Assembly: GCF_001617365.1 (NCBI RefSeq)
Contig: NZ_LVJR01000027.1
Coordinates: forward strand, 1-64,000
Direction of reading: 5' to 3'
From: Rhodanobacter sp. FW104-R8
Lineage (GTDB): Bacteria; Pseudomonadota; Gammaproteobacteria; Xanthomonadales; Rhodanobacteraceae
Length of the DNA: 64,000 bases
Below the pieces are notes generated by a model. The model did no database searches and was not told the origin of the DNA. It was given only the letters and a program-made list of their open reading frames with translations. Positions 34,722-44,169 of this stretch are shown here, piece by piece. A program made the position numbers and the translations under genes. Position 1 is the stretch's first letter. Every line of letters begins with the position of its first letter.

Positions 34722-35406
34722 CGATGGCCTCCGAAGCAATGATCCGGTAGCCAACTTTCGGCACCGTTTGGATCAGCTTGCTTTCGTGGGGCCCGTCGAT
34801 GGCCTTTCGCAAGTCATAGACATGCGAGCGCAACAAGTCGGTGTCCGGCGGGTTGTCGCCCCACAGCGCGGACTCCAGGGTGCTGCGGGCGACGACCAAG
34901 GGACTGGCTGTCATCAACAACGCCAGTATCTTCTTGCAGCTGGCGTTGAGTTGAAGTGCCGCTCCATTCCGATCTATCTCCTGCGTTGATGTATTGAAGC
35001 TCAGGTCACCGATTCGCAGTGTCTTGCAGGCAACACGGCCCTGCGACCGCACTATCAAAGCTTCCACTCGTGCAGCGAGTTCGTCGAAGGCAAAGGGCTT
35101 GGTGAGATAGTCGTCCACGCCAGCACCAAAACCGGCCAGTTTGTCGGGCAGTTCGTCGCGCACGGTGAGCATCAGGATCGGGAGGTCCGACCCCGACGCA
35201 CGCAGCCGCCTGGCGACTTCCTTGCCCTCCAGGCGCGGAAGCATCCAGTCCAGGACCATCGCGTCGTAGTTACCCGTTTGCGCCAATTGCAGGCCGACAA
35301 CGCCATCGGGCGCTGCGTCGAGCGTGTAGCCGCGCTGCTCGAAGAACGCGAACAGGTTCGAGACCAGGCTGTGGTTGTCTTCGACGACCAATAACCGACT
35401 GAGCAT
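34711..35406 (-). CDS. OmpR/PhoB-family response regulator
   Basis: The protein has 231 residues from MLSRLLVVEDN. The receiver domain has E-D near residues 9-10, the acceptor Asp in AMVLDWMLPRLEG near residue 51, MLTVRDE and LTKPF. A C-terminal winged helix (about 130-225) follows, with LRSHVYDLRKAIDGP and the final VPKVGYRI. The longer open frame upstream has no coding character. It is divergent from the TonB receptor gene across 190 bases, so it may act on that promoter. Confidence 0.92.
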   Translation of the reverse strand: MLSRLLVVEDNHSLVSNLFAFFEQRGYTLDAAPDGVVGLQLAQTGNYDAMVLDWMLPRLEGKEVARRLRASGSDLPILMLTVRDELPDKLAGFGAGVDDYLTKPFAFDELAARVEALIVRSQGRVACKTLRIGDLSFNTSTQEIDRNGAALQLNASCKKILALLMTASPLVVARSTLESALWGDNPPDTDLLRSHVYDLRKAIDGPHESKLIQTVPKVGYRIIASEAIGGH

Positions 35407-35528
35407 GGGGCATCCAAAGGCGAGGGCCGGGAAGCGGGCCGGAATATCGGGCCAAACAAGAGCGCGCGCGGGGCGCCGGGGACCCGCCAACGGCCCATCC
35501 GACAAAAATCCGACATCACGGCGCGCAT

Positions 35529-35547
35529 CTTAATACGAATCATTCTT
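35529..35547 (+). promoter_or_regulatory. Probable Fur box upstream of the siderophore receptor
   Basis: CTTAATACGAATCATTCTT matches the 19-base Fur consensus (GATAATGATAATCATTATC) at 12 positions, including the whole AATCATT half. It lies 50 bases before the receptor start, in the divergent region with the response-regulator gene. Confidence 0.55.
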
Positions 35548-35596
35548 GTCCGCATCCTTGATTCAACCCACCTTCCATCCCTTCCGGAGTCTTTCA

Positions 35597-37756
35597 ATGA
35601 GTTCCCTCTCGCACCTCTCGACGAGTACTGTCGCTCGCGCCATCCGCAACGCCCTGTACGGTCTGCCGATCCTGGCTGCCGCGTACGTGGCCCCCGCGAT
35701 GGCGATCGATACGGCTGCCGCGGACGCAGGTCGCGATGTCAAAACGCTTGGTACCGTGAAAGTCCAGGGCGAGCTCCAGCACTACGAGGTAAAGCGCAGC
35801 TCGACGGCCACCAAGACCGACACGCCATTGCTGGACGTGCCGCAGTCGATCACGGTCATCACCGGCGACCTGATCCGCGACCAGTCGATGCAGACCATGG
35901 GCGATGTCGTTCGCTACGTGCCCGGCGTGCAGATGGCGCAGGGCGAAGGCCACCGTGACGCGCCGATCCTGCGCGGCAACACCTCCACTGCCGATTTCTT
36001 CCTCAACGGCGTGCGCGACGACGTCCAGTACTACCGGGATCTGTACAACGTCGAGCGGGTCGAAGTCCTCAAAGGTCCGAGCGGCATGATCTTCGGCCGC
36101 GGCGGTTCCGGTGGACTGATCAATCGCGTCACCAAGCAGGCCAACTGGACCGATGCCGGGAGCCTGAATCTCACGCTGGGCTCGTGGGACGGTCGCCGCG
36201 TTACCGGCGATTTCAACCACGTGGTCAGGGAATCCGTGGCGTTCCGGATCACGGGCATGTACGAAAACGCGGACAGCTACCGCGACTTCGCGCACGTCGA
36301 GCGCTGGGCAATCAACCCGACCCTGACGATCCGCGCCAGCGATGCCACCACGCTTGCGTTCGGCTACGAGCATTTCGAGGACGACCGCGTGACCGATCGC
36401 GGCATCCCGTCCCAGCTGCCGCTGCTCGGCCGTCCGCTGCCGACCGCCAGCTCGACCTTTTTCGGCAAGCCGTCCGACAGCCCGATGCGGGCGCGCATCA
36501 ATGCGCTGAACTCGGTGATTACGCACGACTTCAGCGACGGCGCCAGGCTCACCAACACCACGCGCATCGCCGACTACGAGAAGTTCTACCAAAACGTATT
36601 CCCCGGCGCGTACACGGCCGCCAACGGCCGCGTCGCGATCAGTGGCTACAACAATCTGACCGGCCGCAAGAACTTCCAGAACCAGACCGACCTGACCTTC
36701 TCGGCCAGGACCGGCTCAGTCAGCCACGAATTCCTCGTTGGCCTCGAACTCAACCGCCAGGAAACCGACAATTTCCGCAACACGGCGTTCTTCCCGGCGG
36801 TGGGCCCGGACGCGCGGGGCGATTTCGTCACGATCCAGAACCCGATCTACACCGGCCCGGTCGTGTTCCGGCAGGTCGCCAGCGACTCCGACAACCGCAG
36901 CGTCGCCAAAACGGCCGGCGCCTACGTCCAGGACCAGATCGAGTTCTCACCGAAGTGGAAGGCCGTCCTGGGCGCACGCTTCGACCGCTTCGATGCCACC
37001 CTGCACAACAACCGCAACGGCGTCGAGCTGTCCAGCAGCGACAACCTGCTCTCACCGCGGGCGGGCTTGATCTTCAAGCCGCAAGAAAACGTTTCGTTGT
37101 ACACGAGCTACTCCATCGCCTACGTCCCGCGCGCTGGCGAGCAGCTGGCGTCGCTGACGGCCACCAATCGCAACCTCGACCCGGAGCGTTTCAAAAACGT
37201 CGAGATCGGCGCGAAGTGGGACGTCAACGGCCGCATGTCGACGACCGCCGCGATCTATCGCCTCGACCGCACGAACGTCGCGATCGTGGACCCGAACAAC
37301 CCAGCGCAGCAGATCCTCGTCGACGGCCAGCAGGTCAAAGGCGTCGAGTTGGGCCTGAGCGGCCAGGTCACCGATTCCTGGCAGATCATGGCCGGCTACG
37401 CCCATCAGAACAGTGAGGTACAGATCCCGGGCGCAACCAACGGCAAAGAGCTCGGCCAGGTGCCGCGCAACTCGGCTTCGTTGTGGAACCGCCTTGATTT
37501 CAACCCGCAGTGGGGCGTCGGCCTCGGAGCCGTCTATCAGGACAAGGTGTTCGTGTCGACCGACAACGCCGTCGTCCTGCCCAGCTTCACGCGGGTGGAT
37601 GCCGCGCTGTTCTACACCATCAACAGCAGCTTCAAATTGCAGTTGAACGTCGAGAACTTGCTGGACAAGAAATACTACGCGACGGCTCATAGCAACAACA
37701 ACATCATGCCGGGTTCGCCCCGAGCGGTGCGCCTCGGTCTCAATCTGACGTTCTGA
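35597..37756 (+). CDS. TonB-dependent siderophore receptor (Fiu-like)
   Basis: The protein has 719 residues from MSSLSHLS, with CCGGAG eight bases before the ATG. A signal peptide (cleavage near PAMA) precedes the plug domain: LDVPQSITVITGDLIRDQ near residue 75, YVPGVQMAQGEG, and the VERVEVLKGPSGMIFGRGG segment near residue 152. The barrel ends VRLGLNLTF with a C-terminal Phe. The VPQSI plug start and length place it with catecholate or hydroxamate siderophore receptors such as Fiu, FhuE and FcuA. Fur control is likely from the upstream box. A terminator follows. Confidence 0.9.
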   Translation: MSSLSHLSTSTVARAIRNALYGLPILAAAYVAPAMAIDTAAADAGRDVKTLGTVKVQGELQHYEVKRSSTATKTDTPLLDVPQSITVITGDLIRDQSMQTMGDVVRYVPGVQMAQGEGHRDAPILRGNTSTADFFLNGVRDDVQYYRDLYNVERVEVLKGPSGMIFGRGGSGGLINRVTKQANWTDAGSLNLTLGSWDGRRVTGDFNHVVRESVAFRITGMYENADSYRDFAHVERWAINPTLTIRASDATTLAFGYEHFEDDRVTDRGIPSQLPLLGRPLPTASSTFFGKPSDSPMRARINALNSVITHDFSDGARLTNTTRIADYEKFYQNVFPGAYTAANGRVAISGYNNLTGRKNFQNQTDLTFSARTGSVSHEFLVGLELNRQETDNFRNTAFFPAVGPDARGDFVTIQNPIYTGPVVFRQVASDSDNRSVAKTAGAYVQDQIEFSPKWKAVLGARFDRFDATLHNNRNGVELSSSDNLLSPRAGLIFKPQENVSLYTSYSIAYVPRAGEQLASLTATNRNLDPERFKNVEIGAKWDVNGRMSTTAAIYRLDRTNVAIVDPNNPAQQILVDGQQVKGVELGLSGQVTDSWQIMAGYAHQNSEVQIPGATNGKELGQVPRNSASLWNRLDFNPQWGVGLGAVYQDKVFVSTDNAVVLPSFTRVDAALFYTINSSFKLQLNVENLLDKKYYATAHSNNNIMPGSPRAVRLGLNLTF

Positions 37757-37775
37757 TTGATACAGGAACCGAGAT

Positions 37776-37807
37776 AAGGGCGCCCGACTGGCGCCCTTCT
37801 TCTTTTT
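37776..37807 (+). terminator. Intrinsic terminator after the siderophore receptor
   Basis: AAGGGCGCC (37776-37784) pairs exactly with GGCGCCCTT (37790-37798), loop CGACT, followed by CTTCTTTTT. Confidence 0.9.
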
Positions 37808-37893
37808 GACGCTGTTCGGTAGCCGACTTCCCCCAAGTCGACACGTTGACGGCGCCTTGTCTATGTCCGATTCCCATACTTCCGCGTAGAACC

Positions 37894-37929
37894 AAAAAAA
37901 AAAAAACGCCGCCGAAACGTTCGGCGGCG
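37894..37929 (-). terminator. Intrinsic terminator of the Oar-like receptor gene
   Basis: On the minus strand CGCCGCCGAA and TTCGGCGGCG form an exact 10-bp stem (37907-37929) with a three-base loop, followed by thirteen T residues. It lies 66 bases after the stop codon. Confidence 0.92.
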
Positions 37930-37995
37930 AATCTCGGGAGACAGGCTCCACCCCGGCATGCGGAGCAGAGCCGATTCCTTGCAAGTGAAGCGTCG

Positions 37996-40900
37996 TCAGA
38001 AGTCGTAACGCACGGTGAAGCGTACCGTGCGCGGATCGGTGTAGTTCAGCACCCGTCCGTAGAGCTGATTCACCGTGCTGCGATTGGTCGCATAGCGCAT
38101 GTTGTAGTACTGGGGCGTCTGGCGGTTCAGCAGGTTGAACACATCGACCTGCAGCGTCAGCTTGTTGTCCGCCCAACCCGGGGTGTACGCCGCATTGAGG
38201 TCCAGCTTGTAGGTCCAGGGCGTGGTCCCGCTGGTGCCACGCGGGGCGTACACGACCTGCGAACCCGGGATATTCAGGCCGCAGTAGTGGTAGCTCGACG
38301 AGTTGTAGATGCCCTTGGTGGTCGGATCAGGCCAGAAGCTGAGGCAGCTCTTGGGGCGGCCGGAAGCCACCTGCAGGGTCGAGCCGAAGCGCCATTCCTT
38401 GGTGGGCTGGTAATAGCCGAACGCGCGGATCTGGTGCTTGCGGTCGTTCGGCAGCGAACCGTTGGAGCCCACCATCAGCTGCGGCTTGTCCCAGTCCTGG
38501 GTCACCGACACGTCCGACTGGCCGCCGGCGCCGGTGTCCAGGTCGGAGAGCAGCTGACCTTCGGTGTTGCCGTAGTTGTGCGAGAAGGTGTAGCCGATCT
38601 TGCCGTACCACTTGTCGGCAAACGGATGCTCCACGAACAGATCCAGCGCGGCGTACTTGCGCTTCAGCTTGGGAAAGCCGAGCTGGGCGTTGGTGTAGTG
38701 CGCCTCGGTGAAGCTGCCGTCGGGCTGCTCCAGCAGGAAGGTGTTGGCCTGGCCGGGATTGAACAGGAAGCAGCGGCCGCCAAGGGCCTGGGTGCAGGTG
38801 TCGTCGATGGCACTGCGCAGCTTGCGCACCGTGACCTTGGCGCCGGTCACGAAGGCCGGGCTGACCTGGTATTCCGCGCCCAGGATGTACTCGTCCTGGA
38901 AGTGCGACTTCAGGCCCTTGGCCGCCACCGTGCGCGGGTCCGGAGCCTGGCCGCACTCGAGGTTGGTCGAGACCAGGTTGGTGTTGCCGCAGGTCGCCCC
39001 CTTGCTCCGGTCCACGCTGATCGGGCTGAGGCCGGTCGGCGCACCGGTCCGCGGGTCGACGCCGGTATAGGTGAAGTACTCGCTGGTGATCAGCGAGCCG
39101 GAAGCACCGCGCACCGCCACGTTGTTCGGCATGGCCAGGTGGTAGCGACCGGCGTTGGCGAACACCTTGAGGCTGGAGTCGCCGAACACGTCCCACGAGA
39201 GGCCCAGTCGCGGAGCCAGCTGATGACGCTGGCGCGCATAGGGCTGGCCACTGTTGTTGTAGTTGGTGAACTGCTCGTTGCGCAGGCCGAGCGACAGCAG
39301 CAGGTGGTCGTTCACCTGCCAGCGGTCCTCGATGTACTGGGCCTCCTGCTCGGTCTTCACGCGGGCCAGCTGGGTATTGTAGTAGCGATAGACGTAGTAG
39401 CCCTGCGGGCCGAGGCCCCCCGCCAACTTCGGCGAGCCCACGCCGTTGCCGGCGTCGATCGCCGCGGCCGGGTCCTTCTGCCAGCCGTAGGTCCAGCGGT
39501 AACCACCGGCAATGCTGCCGCCGGTCAGCGAATCGGCGATCTGCTTGTCGAAGCCCACGCGGACGTCGTGGTCACCGATGCGGTACTCGACGTCCAGGCG
39601 GCCACCGCGGGTCTTGTCGTTGGCGCCGGGCACCAGGATGGTAGCGGTGGTGTTCTGGCAGGTGTTGTAGGCCAGACCGGGAGCGGAGGTCTGGGCGTTC
39701 ACCGAAATTTGCGGGCAGCTCGGATCATAGCCCCAGGGCAAGCTGACATGGTCGATCTTCTGCGTGCCGTAGAGCGCCGACAGGGTCAGATCGTCGGTCA
39801 GGTAGCTGGTGTACTTGCCGATGTAGAGTTCGCCGCCATCCTTGGTATACACGCCGGCGGTCTGCGTGTTGGTATGGGTGTCGGTGGCGTAGCTGTACGG
39901 CGAGTACTTCGCTTCGTACTGGGTCTTGTCGGAGATGCCGGTCAACTCGACGATGTTGCTGTCGTTGATGTTCCAGTCGATCTTCGCCGTCCAGCGCGGA
40001 CTCTTGTAGGCGTAGTCGTTCCAGCCCTGCCGGAGGCTCGCCGCGGTGGAGTTGGTGTAGTAGCGGACGCTGTTGCCTTCCTGCCGGCTCTGCTCCACGT
40101 TCGCGTAGAAGAACAGCCTGTCCTGGATCAGCGGGCCGCTGACGTAGGCGCCCACCTTGGTGGTCCAGAACTGCGCGCGATTGCGGTTCAGGTACAGCGT
40201 GCCGTCGGTGTGGTCCTTGGCCAGCGGGCTGGGATTGGCGTTGCCGTAGAAGCCGGTGTTGGCGAAGTAGATGTTATGGGGATCGGAGCGCAGCGTTTCC
40301 GGCGCCCAAGTGCTGTAGACGCCGGCCTTCCATTCGTTGCTGCCGCGTTTGGTCACGATGTTGATCACGCCGCCGGTGGAGCGGCCGAATTCGGCGCCGT
40401 AGCCGCCAGTCAGCACCTGCTCCTGGTCGATGGCATCGAACGGCAGGGTCGAGAGGCCGATCGAGGTCAGCGGATTGGTGACCGCATAACCATTGATGTA
40501 GTAGGCGTTCTCGGAAGCCGCCGACCCGCCGAAACTCGGGGCGTTGTAGCTCGATCCCTGGATGACGCCTGGCGCCAGCAAGGCCGCCGCCAACACGCTC
40601 TGCGAGAGCGGCAGCTTCCCCAGCTGATCCGCCGTCAGCACGGTCCGGGTATCCACCGACGACACGTCAATGGCCGGCAACGAGGAGGCCGTGACTGAAA
40701 CCACGCCCAACTCGGTGGTCTGTTCCGGCGAAGCGAACGATACTTCCGAACCGCCCGAGATCACCACGGTGACGTTGTCACGACTACTGACCGTGGTCCC
40801 GTGGTTCTGCAGCGTGACCTTGTACTTGCCGACCGGCAGCGACGAAAAGCGGTAGCGGCCGCTGGCGTCCACCGTGGTCGAGCGGGCGAAGCCGGTATCC

Positions 40901-41067
40901 GCGTTCTGGATCAGTACCGTATCGCCCTGCTTCGCACCGACCTGGCCGAAGATCGAGCCCGTGATATTGGACTGCGCCAGCGCGGTGCCGGTCAGGGACA
41001 TGCCCAGCGCCACCGACAGCGCGGAAAGGCGCAGCAGGGGCCGCGCGTTACTCGAAAACTTGTTCAT
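37996..41067 (-). CDS. TonB-dependent receptor with carboxypeptidase-like domain (Oar-like)
   Basis: The protein has 1,023 residues from MNKFSSNARP, with GGGGA six bases before the ATG. A signal peptide ends near TALAQ. A carboxypeptidase-regulatory-like beta-sandwich follows (residues about 35-105, with DASGRYRFSSLPVGKYKVTL), then the plug (ADQLGKLPLSQSVLAAALLAP, EVLTGGYGAEFGRSTGGVIN) and a large barrel ending RTVRFTVRYDF. This is the Oar-like group that is greatly expanded in xanthomonads; substrates are mostly unknown (carbohydrates, peptides or siderophores). A sigma70-type promoter is visible about 190 bases upstream of the start. Confidence 0.9.
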   Translation of the reverse strand: MNKFSSNARPLLRLSALSVALGMSLTGTALAQSNITGSIFGQVGAKQGDTVLIQNADTGFARSTTVDASGRYRFSSLPVGKYKVTLQNHGTTVSSRDNVTVVISGGSEVSFASPEQTTELGVVSVTASSLPAIDVSSVDTRTVLTADQLGKLPLSQSVLAAALLAPGVIQGSSYNAPSFGGSAASENAYYINGYAVTNPLTSIGLSTLPFDAIDQEQVLTGGYGAEFGRSTGGVINIVTKRGSNEWKAGVYSTWAPETLRSDPHNIYFANTGFYGNANPSPLAKDHTDGTLYLNRNRAQFWTTKVGAYVSGPLIQDRLFFYANVEQSRQEGNSVRYYTNSTAASLRQGWNDYAYKSPRWTAKIDWNINDSNIVELTGISDKTQYEAKYSPYSYATDTHTNTQTAGVYTKDGGELYIGKYTSYLTDDLTLSALYGTQKIDHVSLPWGYDPSCPQISVNAQTSAPGLAYNTCQNTTATILVPGANDKTRGGRLDVEYRIGDHDVRVGFDKQIADSLTGGSIAGGYRWTYGWQKDPAAAIDAGNGVGSPKLAGGLGPQGYYVYRYYNTQLARVKTEQEAQYIEDRWQVNDHLLLSLGLRNEQFTNYNNSGQPYARQRHQLAPRLGLSWDVFGDSSLKVFANAGRYHLAMPNNVAVRGASGSLITSEYFTYTGVDPRTGAPTGLSPISVDRSKGATCGNTNLVSTNLECGQAPDPRTVAAKGLKSHFQDEYILGAEYQVSPAFVTGAKVTVRKLRSAIDDTCTQALGGRCFLFNPGQANTFLLEQPDGSFTEAHYTNAQLGFPKLKRKYAALDLFVEHPFADKWYGKIGYTFSHNYGNTEGQLLSDLDTGAGGQSDVSVTQDWDKPQLMVGSNGSLPNDRKHQIRAFGYYQPTKEWRFGSTLQVASGRPKSCLSFWPDPTTKGIYNSSSYHYCGLNIPGSQVVYAPRGTSGTTPWTYKLDLNAAYTPGWADNKLTLQVDVFNLLNRQTPQYYNMRYATNRSTVNQLYGRVLNYTDPRTVRFTVRYDF

Positions 41068-41258
41068 CGTTTTCCCCATGAAGAATTGCGAATGGCAACA
41101 GGTGTCTCGAAAATTTTTACGAAACGCAGGCAAAAAGAGGCCCTCGCCGGGCACGGCGAACTCACAGACAAAGCCCGGGAAACGGCCGGCCGCATCCCCC
41201 TAAGTAGCTAGACCGGCGCGGGAAATCCTCTCCGGGATCAGATTCTCGACCCTGGAAT

Positions 41259-41287
41259 TTGATAACAAGAAAATACGAAAGTGTCAA
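41259..41287 (-). promoter_or_regulatory. Sigma70-type promoter of the Oar-like receptor
   Basis: On the minus strand, TTGACA (41287-41282) and TATCAA (41264-41259) are separated by 17 bases. The -35 is a perfect match and the -10 matches four of six. Expected transcription start is near 41252. Confidence 0.65.
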
Positions 41288-41375
41288 CAATTTCGTAACA
41301 AAACGCGCAGCCATATTCCCCCGGCGCGAAGGACTCCAACGCCTCGCCCCTCCATCGACCACCATTCGGTCGCGC

Positions 41376-41407
41376 CAAAAACGAAAAGGCGCCCGCAGGC
41401 GCCTTTC
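41376..41407 (-). terminator. Intrinsic terminator of pilU
   Basis: AAAGGCGCC (41386-41394) pairs exactly with GGCGCCTTT (41399-41407) across a four-base loop; on the minus strand it is followed by TCGTTTTTGG. It starts 22 bases after the pilU stop. Confidence 0.85.
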
Positions 41408-41428
41408 GCGATGCCGCAGTTGCGGCGT

Positions 41429-42595
41429 TCAGCGGTTCAGGAAATTGCTGCTGAAATTCTGCGAGTCGCGGGTTTCCTCCAGCTCCACGCCGTCCAGGCC
41501 CTGTGACAGGGTATGGGCGTCGCCCCCCTGCGCCAGCTTGATGCGCAAGCGCACTTCGTTGGAGCTGTCGGCGTAACGCAGCGCGTCCTCGTAGCTGATC
41601 TCGCCGGCGTGGTACAGCTCGACCAGGCTCTGGTCGAAGGTCTTCATGCCGAGCAGGGTGGATTCCTTCATCACTTCCTTCAGCTTGTGGATCTCGCCCT
41701 GGCGGATGTAGTCCTGCACCAGCGGCGTGCCCAGCAGGATCTCCACCGCCACCCGGCGCGCCTTGCCGTCGGGGGTGGGGATCAGCATCTGCGCCACGAT
41801 GCCCTTCAGGTTCAGCGACAGGTCCATCAGCAGCTGTTGGCGGCGATCTTCCGGGAAGAAGTGCAGGATGCGGTCCATCGCCTGGTTCGCGTTGTTCGCA
41901 TGCAGCGTGCACAGCACCAGATGGCCGGTTTCGGCGAAGGCGATCGCGTGGTCCATGCCCTCGCGCGTGCGCACTTCGCCGATCATGATCACATCCGGCG
42001 CCTGGCGCAGGGTGTTCTTCAGCGCGTTGTCCCAGCTGTCGGTGTCGATGCCGACCTCGCGCTGGGTGATGATGCAGCCCTCGTGCTTGTGCACGTACTC
42101 GATCGGGTCCTCGATCGTGATGATGTGGCCGGTCGAGTTCTGGTTGCGGTAGCCGATCATCGACGCCAGCGAGGTCGATTTGCCCGAGCCGGTGGCGCCG
42201 ACGAAGACGATGATGCCGCGCTTGGTCATCGCCAGCTGCTTGATCACCGGCGGCAGCGTCAGTTCCTCGATCGTGGGGATCTTCGACTCGATCCGGCGCA
42301 GCACCATGCCCACGCAGTTGCGCTGGTAGAAGCACGACACGCGGAAGCGGCCCACGCCCTGCGCGGAGATCGCGAACTGGCACTCGTGGGTCTTCTCGAA
42401 CTCCTCGCGCTGGCCCGGCGTCATCACGTTGAGCACCATGTCGCGCGCCTGCTGGATGCTCAGCGGGCTCTGCGTGATCGGCACGATCCGGCCCTGCACC
42501 TTCATTGATGGCGCCACGCCGGCCGTGATGAACAGGTCGGAGGCCTTCTTGTGCACCATCAGTTTCAGGAATGAGGTGAAATCGAAGTCGCTCAT
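41429..42595 (-). CDS. pilU: Type IV pilus ATPase PilU
   Basis: This 388-residue PilT-type AAA-like motor has the Walker A GATGSGKSTSLASM (near residue 135), an Asp box (IITIEDPIEYVHKHEG), Walker B VIMIGEVRTREGMD near residue 205 and the His box LVLCTLHANNANQA. The C-terminal extension after residue 345 (ending SQNFSSNFLNR) is PilU-like and absent from PilT. PilU aids PilT in pilus retraction under load. It follows pilT on the same strand and is controlled at the output end by the Pil-Chp system. Confidence 0.95.
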   Translation of the reverse strand: MSDFDFTSFLKLMVHKKASDLFITAGVAPSMKVQGRIVPITQSPLSIQQARDMVLNVMTPGQREEFEKTHECQFAISAQGVGRFRVSCFYQRNCVGMVLRRIESKIPTIEELTLPPVIKQLAMTKRGIIVFVGATGSGKSTSLASMIGYRNQNSTGHIITIEDPIEYVHKHEGCIITQREVGIDTDSWDNALKNTLRQAPDVIMIGEVRTREGMDHAIAFAETGHLVLCTLHANNANQAMDRILHFFPEDRRQQLLMDLSLNLKGIVAQMLIPTPDGKARRVAVEILLGTPLVQDYIRQGEIHKLKEVMKESTLLGMKTFDQSLVELYHAGEISYEDALRYADSSNEVRLRIKLAQGGDAHTLSQGLDGVELEETRDSQNFSSNFLNR

Positions 42596-42786
42596 GACGG
42601 TACCTCAGGGATTCGAGATTCGGGATGACCAGACATTCGTCTGTTGAAAGCCGGGATTCGTCAACACCAATGGCATCCCGCATTGCCGACCCGATCCATT
42701 GGAATTTGCAAAGATCCGGAAAACCGAGACCGGAGCCCGGGCTTTGGCACTTGCCAATCCCGAATCCCCTATCGCCAATCCCGGCT
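42596..42786. other. pilT-pilU spacer with short repeats
   Basis: The spacer contains recurring GGGATTCG / AATCCCGAATCCC words, giving weak inverted repeats. This is a common low-complexity intergenic pattern. No gene or clear terminator is seen. Confidence 0.4.
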
Positions 42787-43824
42787 TCACTTGAAACCGT
42801 CCTTGTTCTTGGCGTAGCTGGAAGCCTCCTGCCGGGTCACCAGGCCGCGCTTGACCAGGTCCTGCAGGCACTGGTCCAGCGTCTGCATGCCGAACTGCTG
42901 GCCGGTCTGGATCGACGAATACATCTGCGCCACCTTGTCCTCGCGGATCAGGTTGCGGATGGCCGGGATGCCGACCATGATCTCGTGCGCCGCGATGCGC
43001 CCGCCGCCCACCTTCTTCAGCAGCGACTGCGAGATCACCGCGCGCAACGACTCGGACAGCATCGAGCGCACCATCGGCTTCTCGCCGGCGGGGAACACGT
43101 CGATGATGCGGTCGATGGTCTTCGCCGCCGAACTGGTGTGCACGGTGGCGAATACCAGGTGGCCGGTTTCCGCGGCGGTCAGCGCCAGGCGGATGGTTTC
43201 CAGGTCGCGCAACTCGCCGACCAGGATGAAGTCCGGGTCCTCGCGCAGCGCCGAGCGCAGCGCCTCGTTGAAGCCGTGCGTGTCGCGGTGCACCTCGCGC
43301 TGGTTGACCAGGCACTTCTGCGAGGTGTGCACGAACTCGATCGGATCCTCGATCGTGAGCATGTGCCCGTATTCGCTCTTGTTGATGTGGTCGACCATCG
43401 CCGCCAGCGTGGTCGACTTACCCGAGCCGGTCGGCCCGGTCACCAGGATCAGGCCCTGCGGTTGCTCGATCAGTTCCTTGAACACGCGCGGCGCGCCGAG
43501 ATCCTCCAGCGTCAGCACCTCGGAGGGAATGGTGCGGAACACCGCGCCGGCGCCGCGGTTCTGGGTGAACGCGTTGACGCGGAAGCGCGCCAGGCCGGGA
43601 ATCTCGAACGAGAAGTCGGTTTCAAGGAACTCCTCGTAGTCGCGCCGCTGCTTGTCCGACATGATGTCGTAGACCAGCGAGTGCACCTGCTTGTGCTCGA
43701 GCGCGGGGATGTTGATGCGGCGCACGTCGCCGTCAACGCGGATCATCGGCGGCAAGCCGGCGGACAGGTGCAAGTCCGAGGCCTTGTTCTTCACCGAGAA
43801 GGCAAGCAGTTCGGCAATGTCCAT
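42787..43824 (-). CDS. pilT: Type IV pilus retraction ATPase PilT
   Basis: This 345-residue hexameric ATPase depolymerises the pilus for twitching motility, DNA uptake and surface sensing. It begins MDIAELLAFSVKNKASDLHL. Walker A is GPTGSGKSTTLAAM near residue 135, followed by MLTIEDPIEFVH, Walker B FILVGELRDLETIRLA near residue 205, and LVFATVHTSSAAKTIDR. The AIRNLIREDKVAQMYSSIQT segment near residue 290 is the PilT-specific motif needed for retraction. It is upstream of pilU, as in other gamma-proteobacteria. Confidence 0.97.
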   Translation of the reverse strand: MDIAELLAFSVKNKASDLHLSAGLPPMIRVDGDVRRINIPALEHKQVHSLVYDIMSDKQRRDYEEFLETDFSFEIPGLARFRVNAFTQNRGAGAVFRTIPSEVLTLEDLGAPRVFKELIEQPQGLILVTGPTGSGKSTTLAAMVDHINKSEYGHMLTIEDPIEFVHTSQKCLVNQREVHRDTHGFNEALRSALREDPDFILVGELRDLETIRLALTAAETGHLVFATVHTSSAAKTIDRIIDVFPAGEKPMVRSMLSESLRAVISQSLLKKVGGGRIAAHEIMVGIPAIRNLIREDKVAQMYSSIQTGQQFGMQTLDQCLQDLVKRGLVTRQEASSYAKNKDGFK

Positions 43825-44169
43825 CTGTCGTTTCCCTCAATCCGATCGTCTGGATGGCGTAAATTCGCGCACCACACCGGGGTTTCGATGACTCTCGCGG
43901 GCGTGGTGTGCCGCAGCGCATGGCGCAGGCGCCACCGAACCACCTGGACGAACGGCCCGAATCCCCCTGTAGCCGCGTCGATACTACTCGCGCGACCGGC
44001 CGTGCGACCAGTCTTGACGGGTGCCGTGACGCAAACTGTCGACCCGGTTTGCGGAGCGGGTCGAAAAAACGTCATCCGGCGGCCCCTCGAGGCGCGCCGG
44101 CCGGCAAAAACTCTCATCGCGACGCCGGCTCCGGTAAGGTAAGCGGCCTGGACGGACGAGGAACCCCGC
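43825..44169. other. Divergent intergenic region between pilT and proC
   Basis: No gene is supported. It must contain the pilT and proC promoters, but no convincing -35/-10 pair was found on either strand. Confidence 0.45.

Larger units (their letters stand above)
41068..41428. other. Intergenic region: receptor promoter and pilU terminator
   Basis: No gene is supported. The part next to the receptor is AT-rich for this genome and holds a promoter (41259-41287) and an untranslated leader of about 185 bases. The part next to pilU holds that gene's terminator. Confidence 0.7.

Noticed and set aside
37846-40698. A 950-residue plus-strand open frame opposite the Oar-like receptor
   Set aside because: Antisense shadow; the minus strand has a signal peptide, plug and barrel, promoter and terminator.
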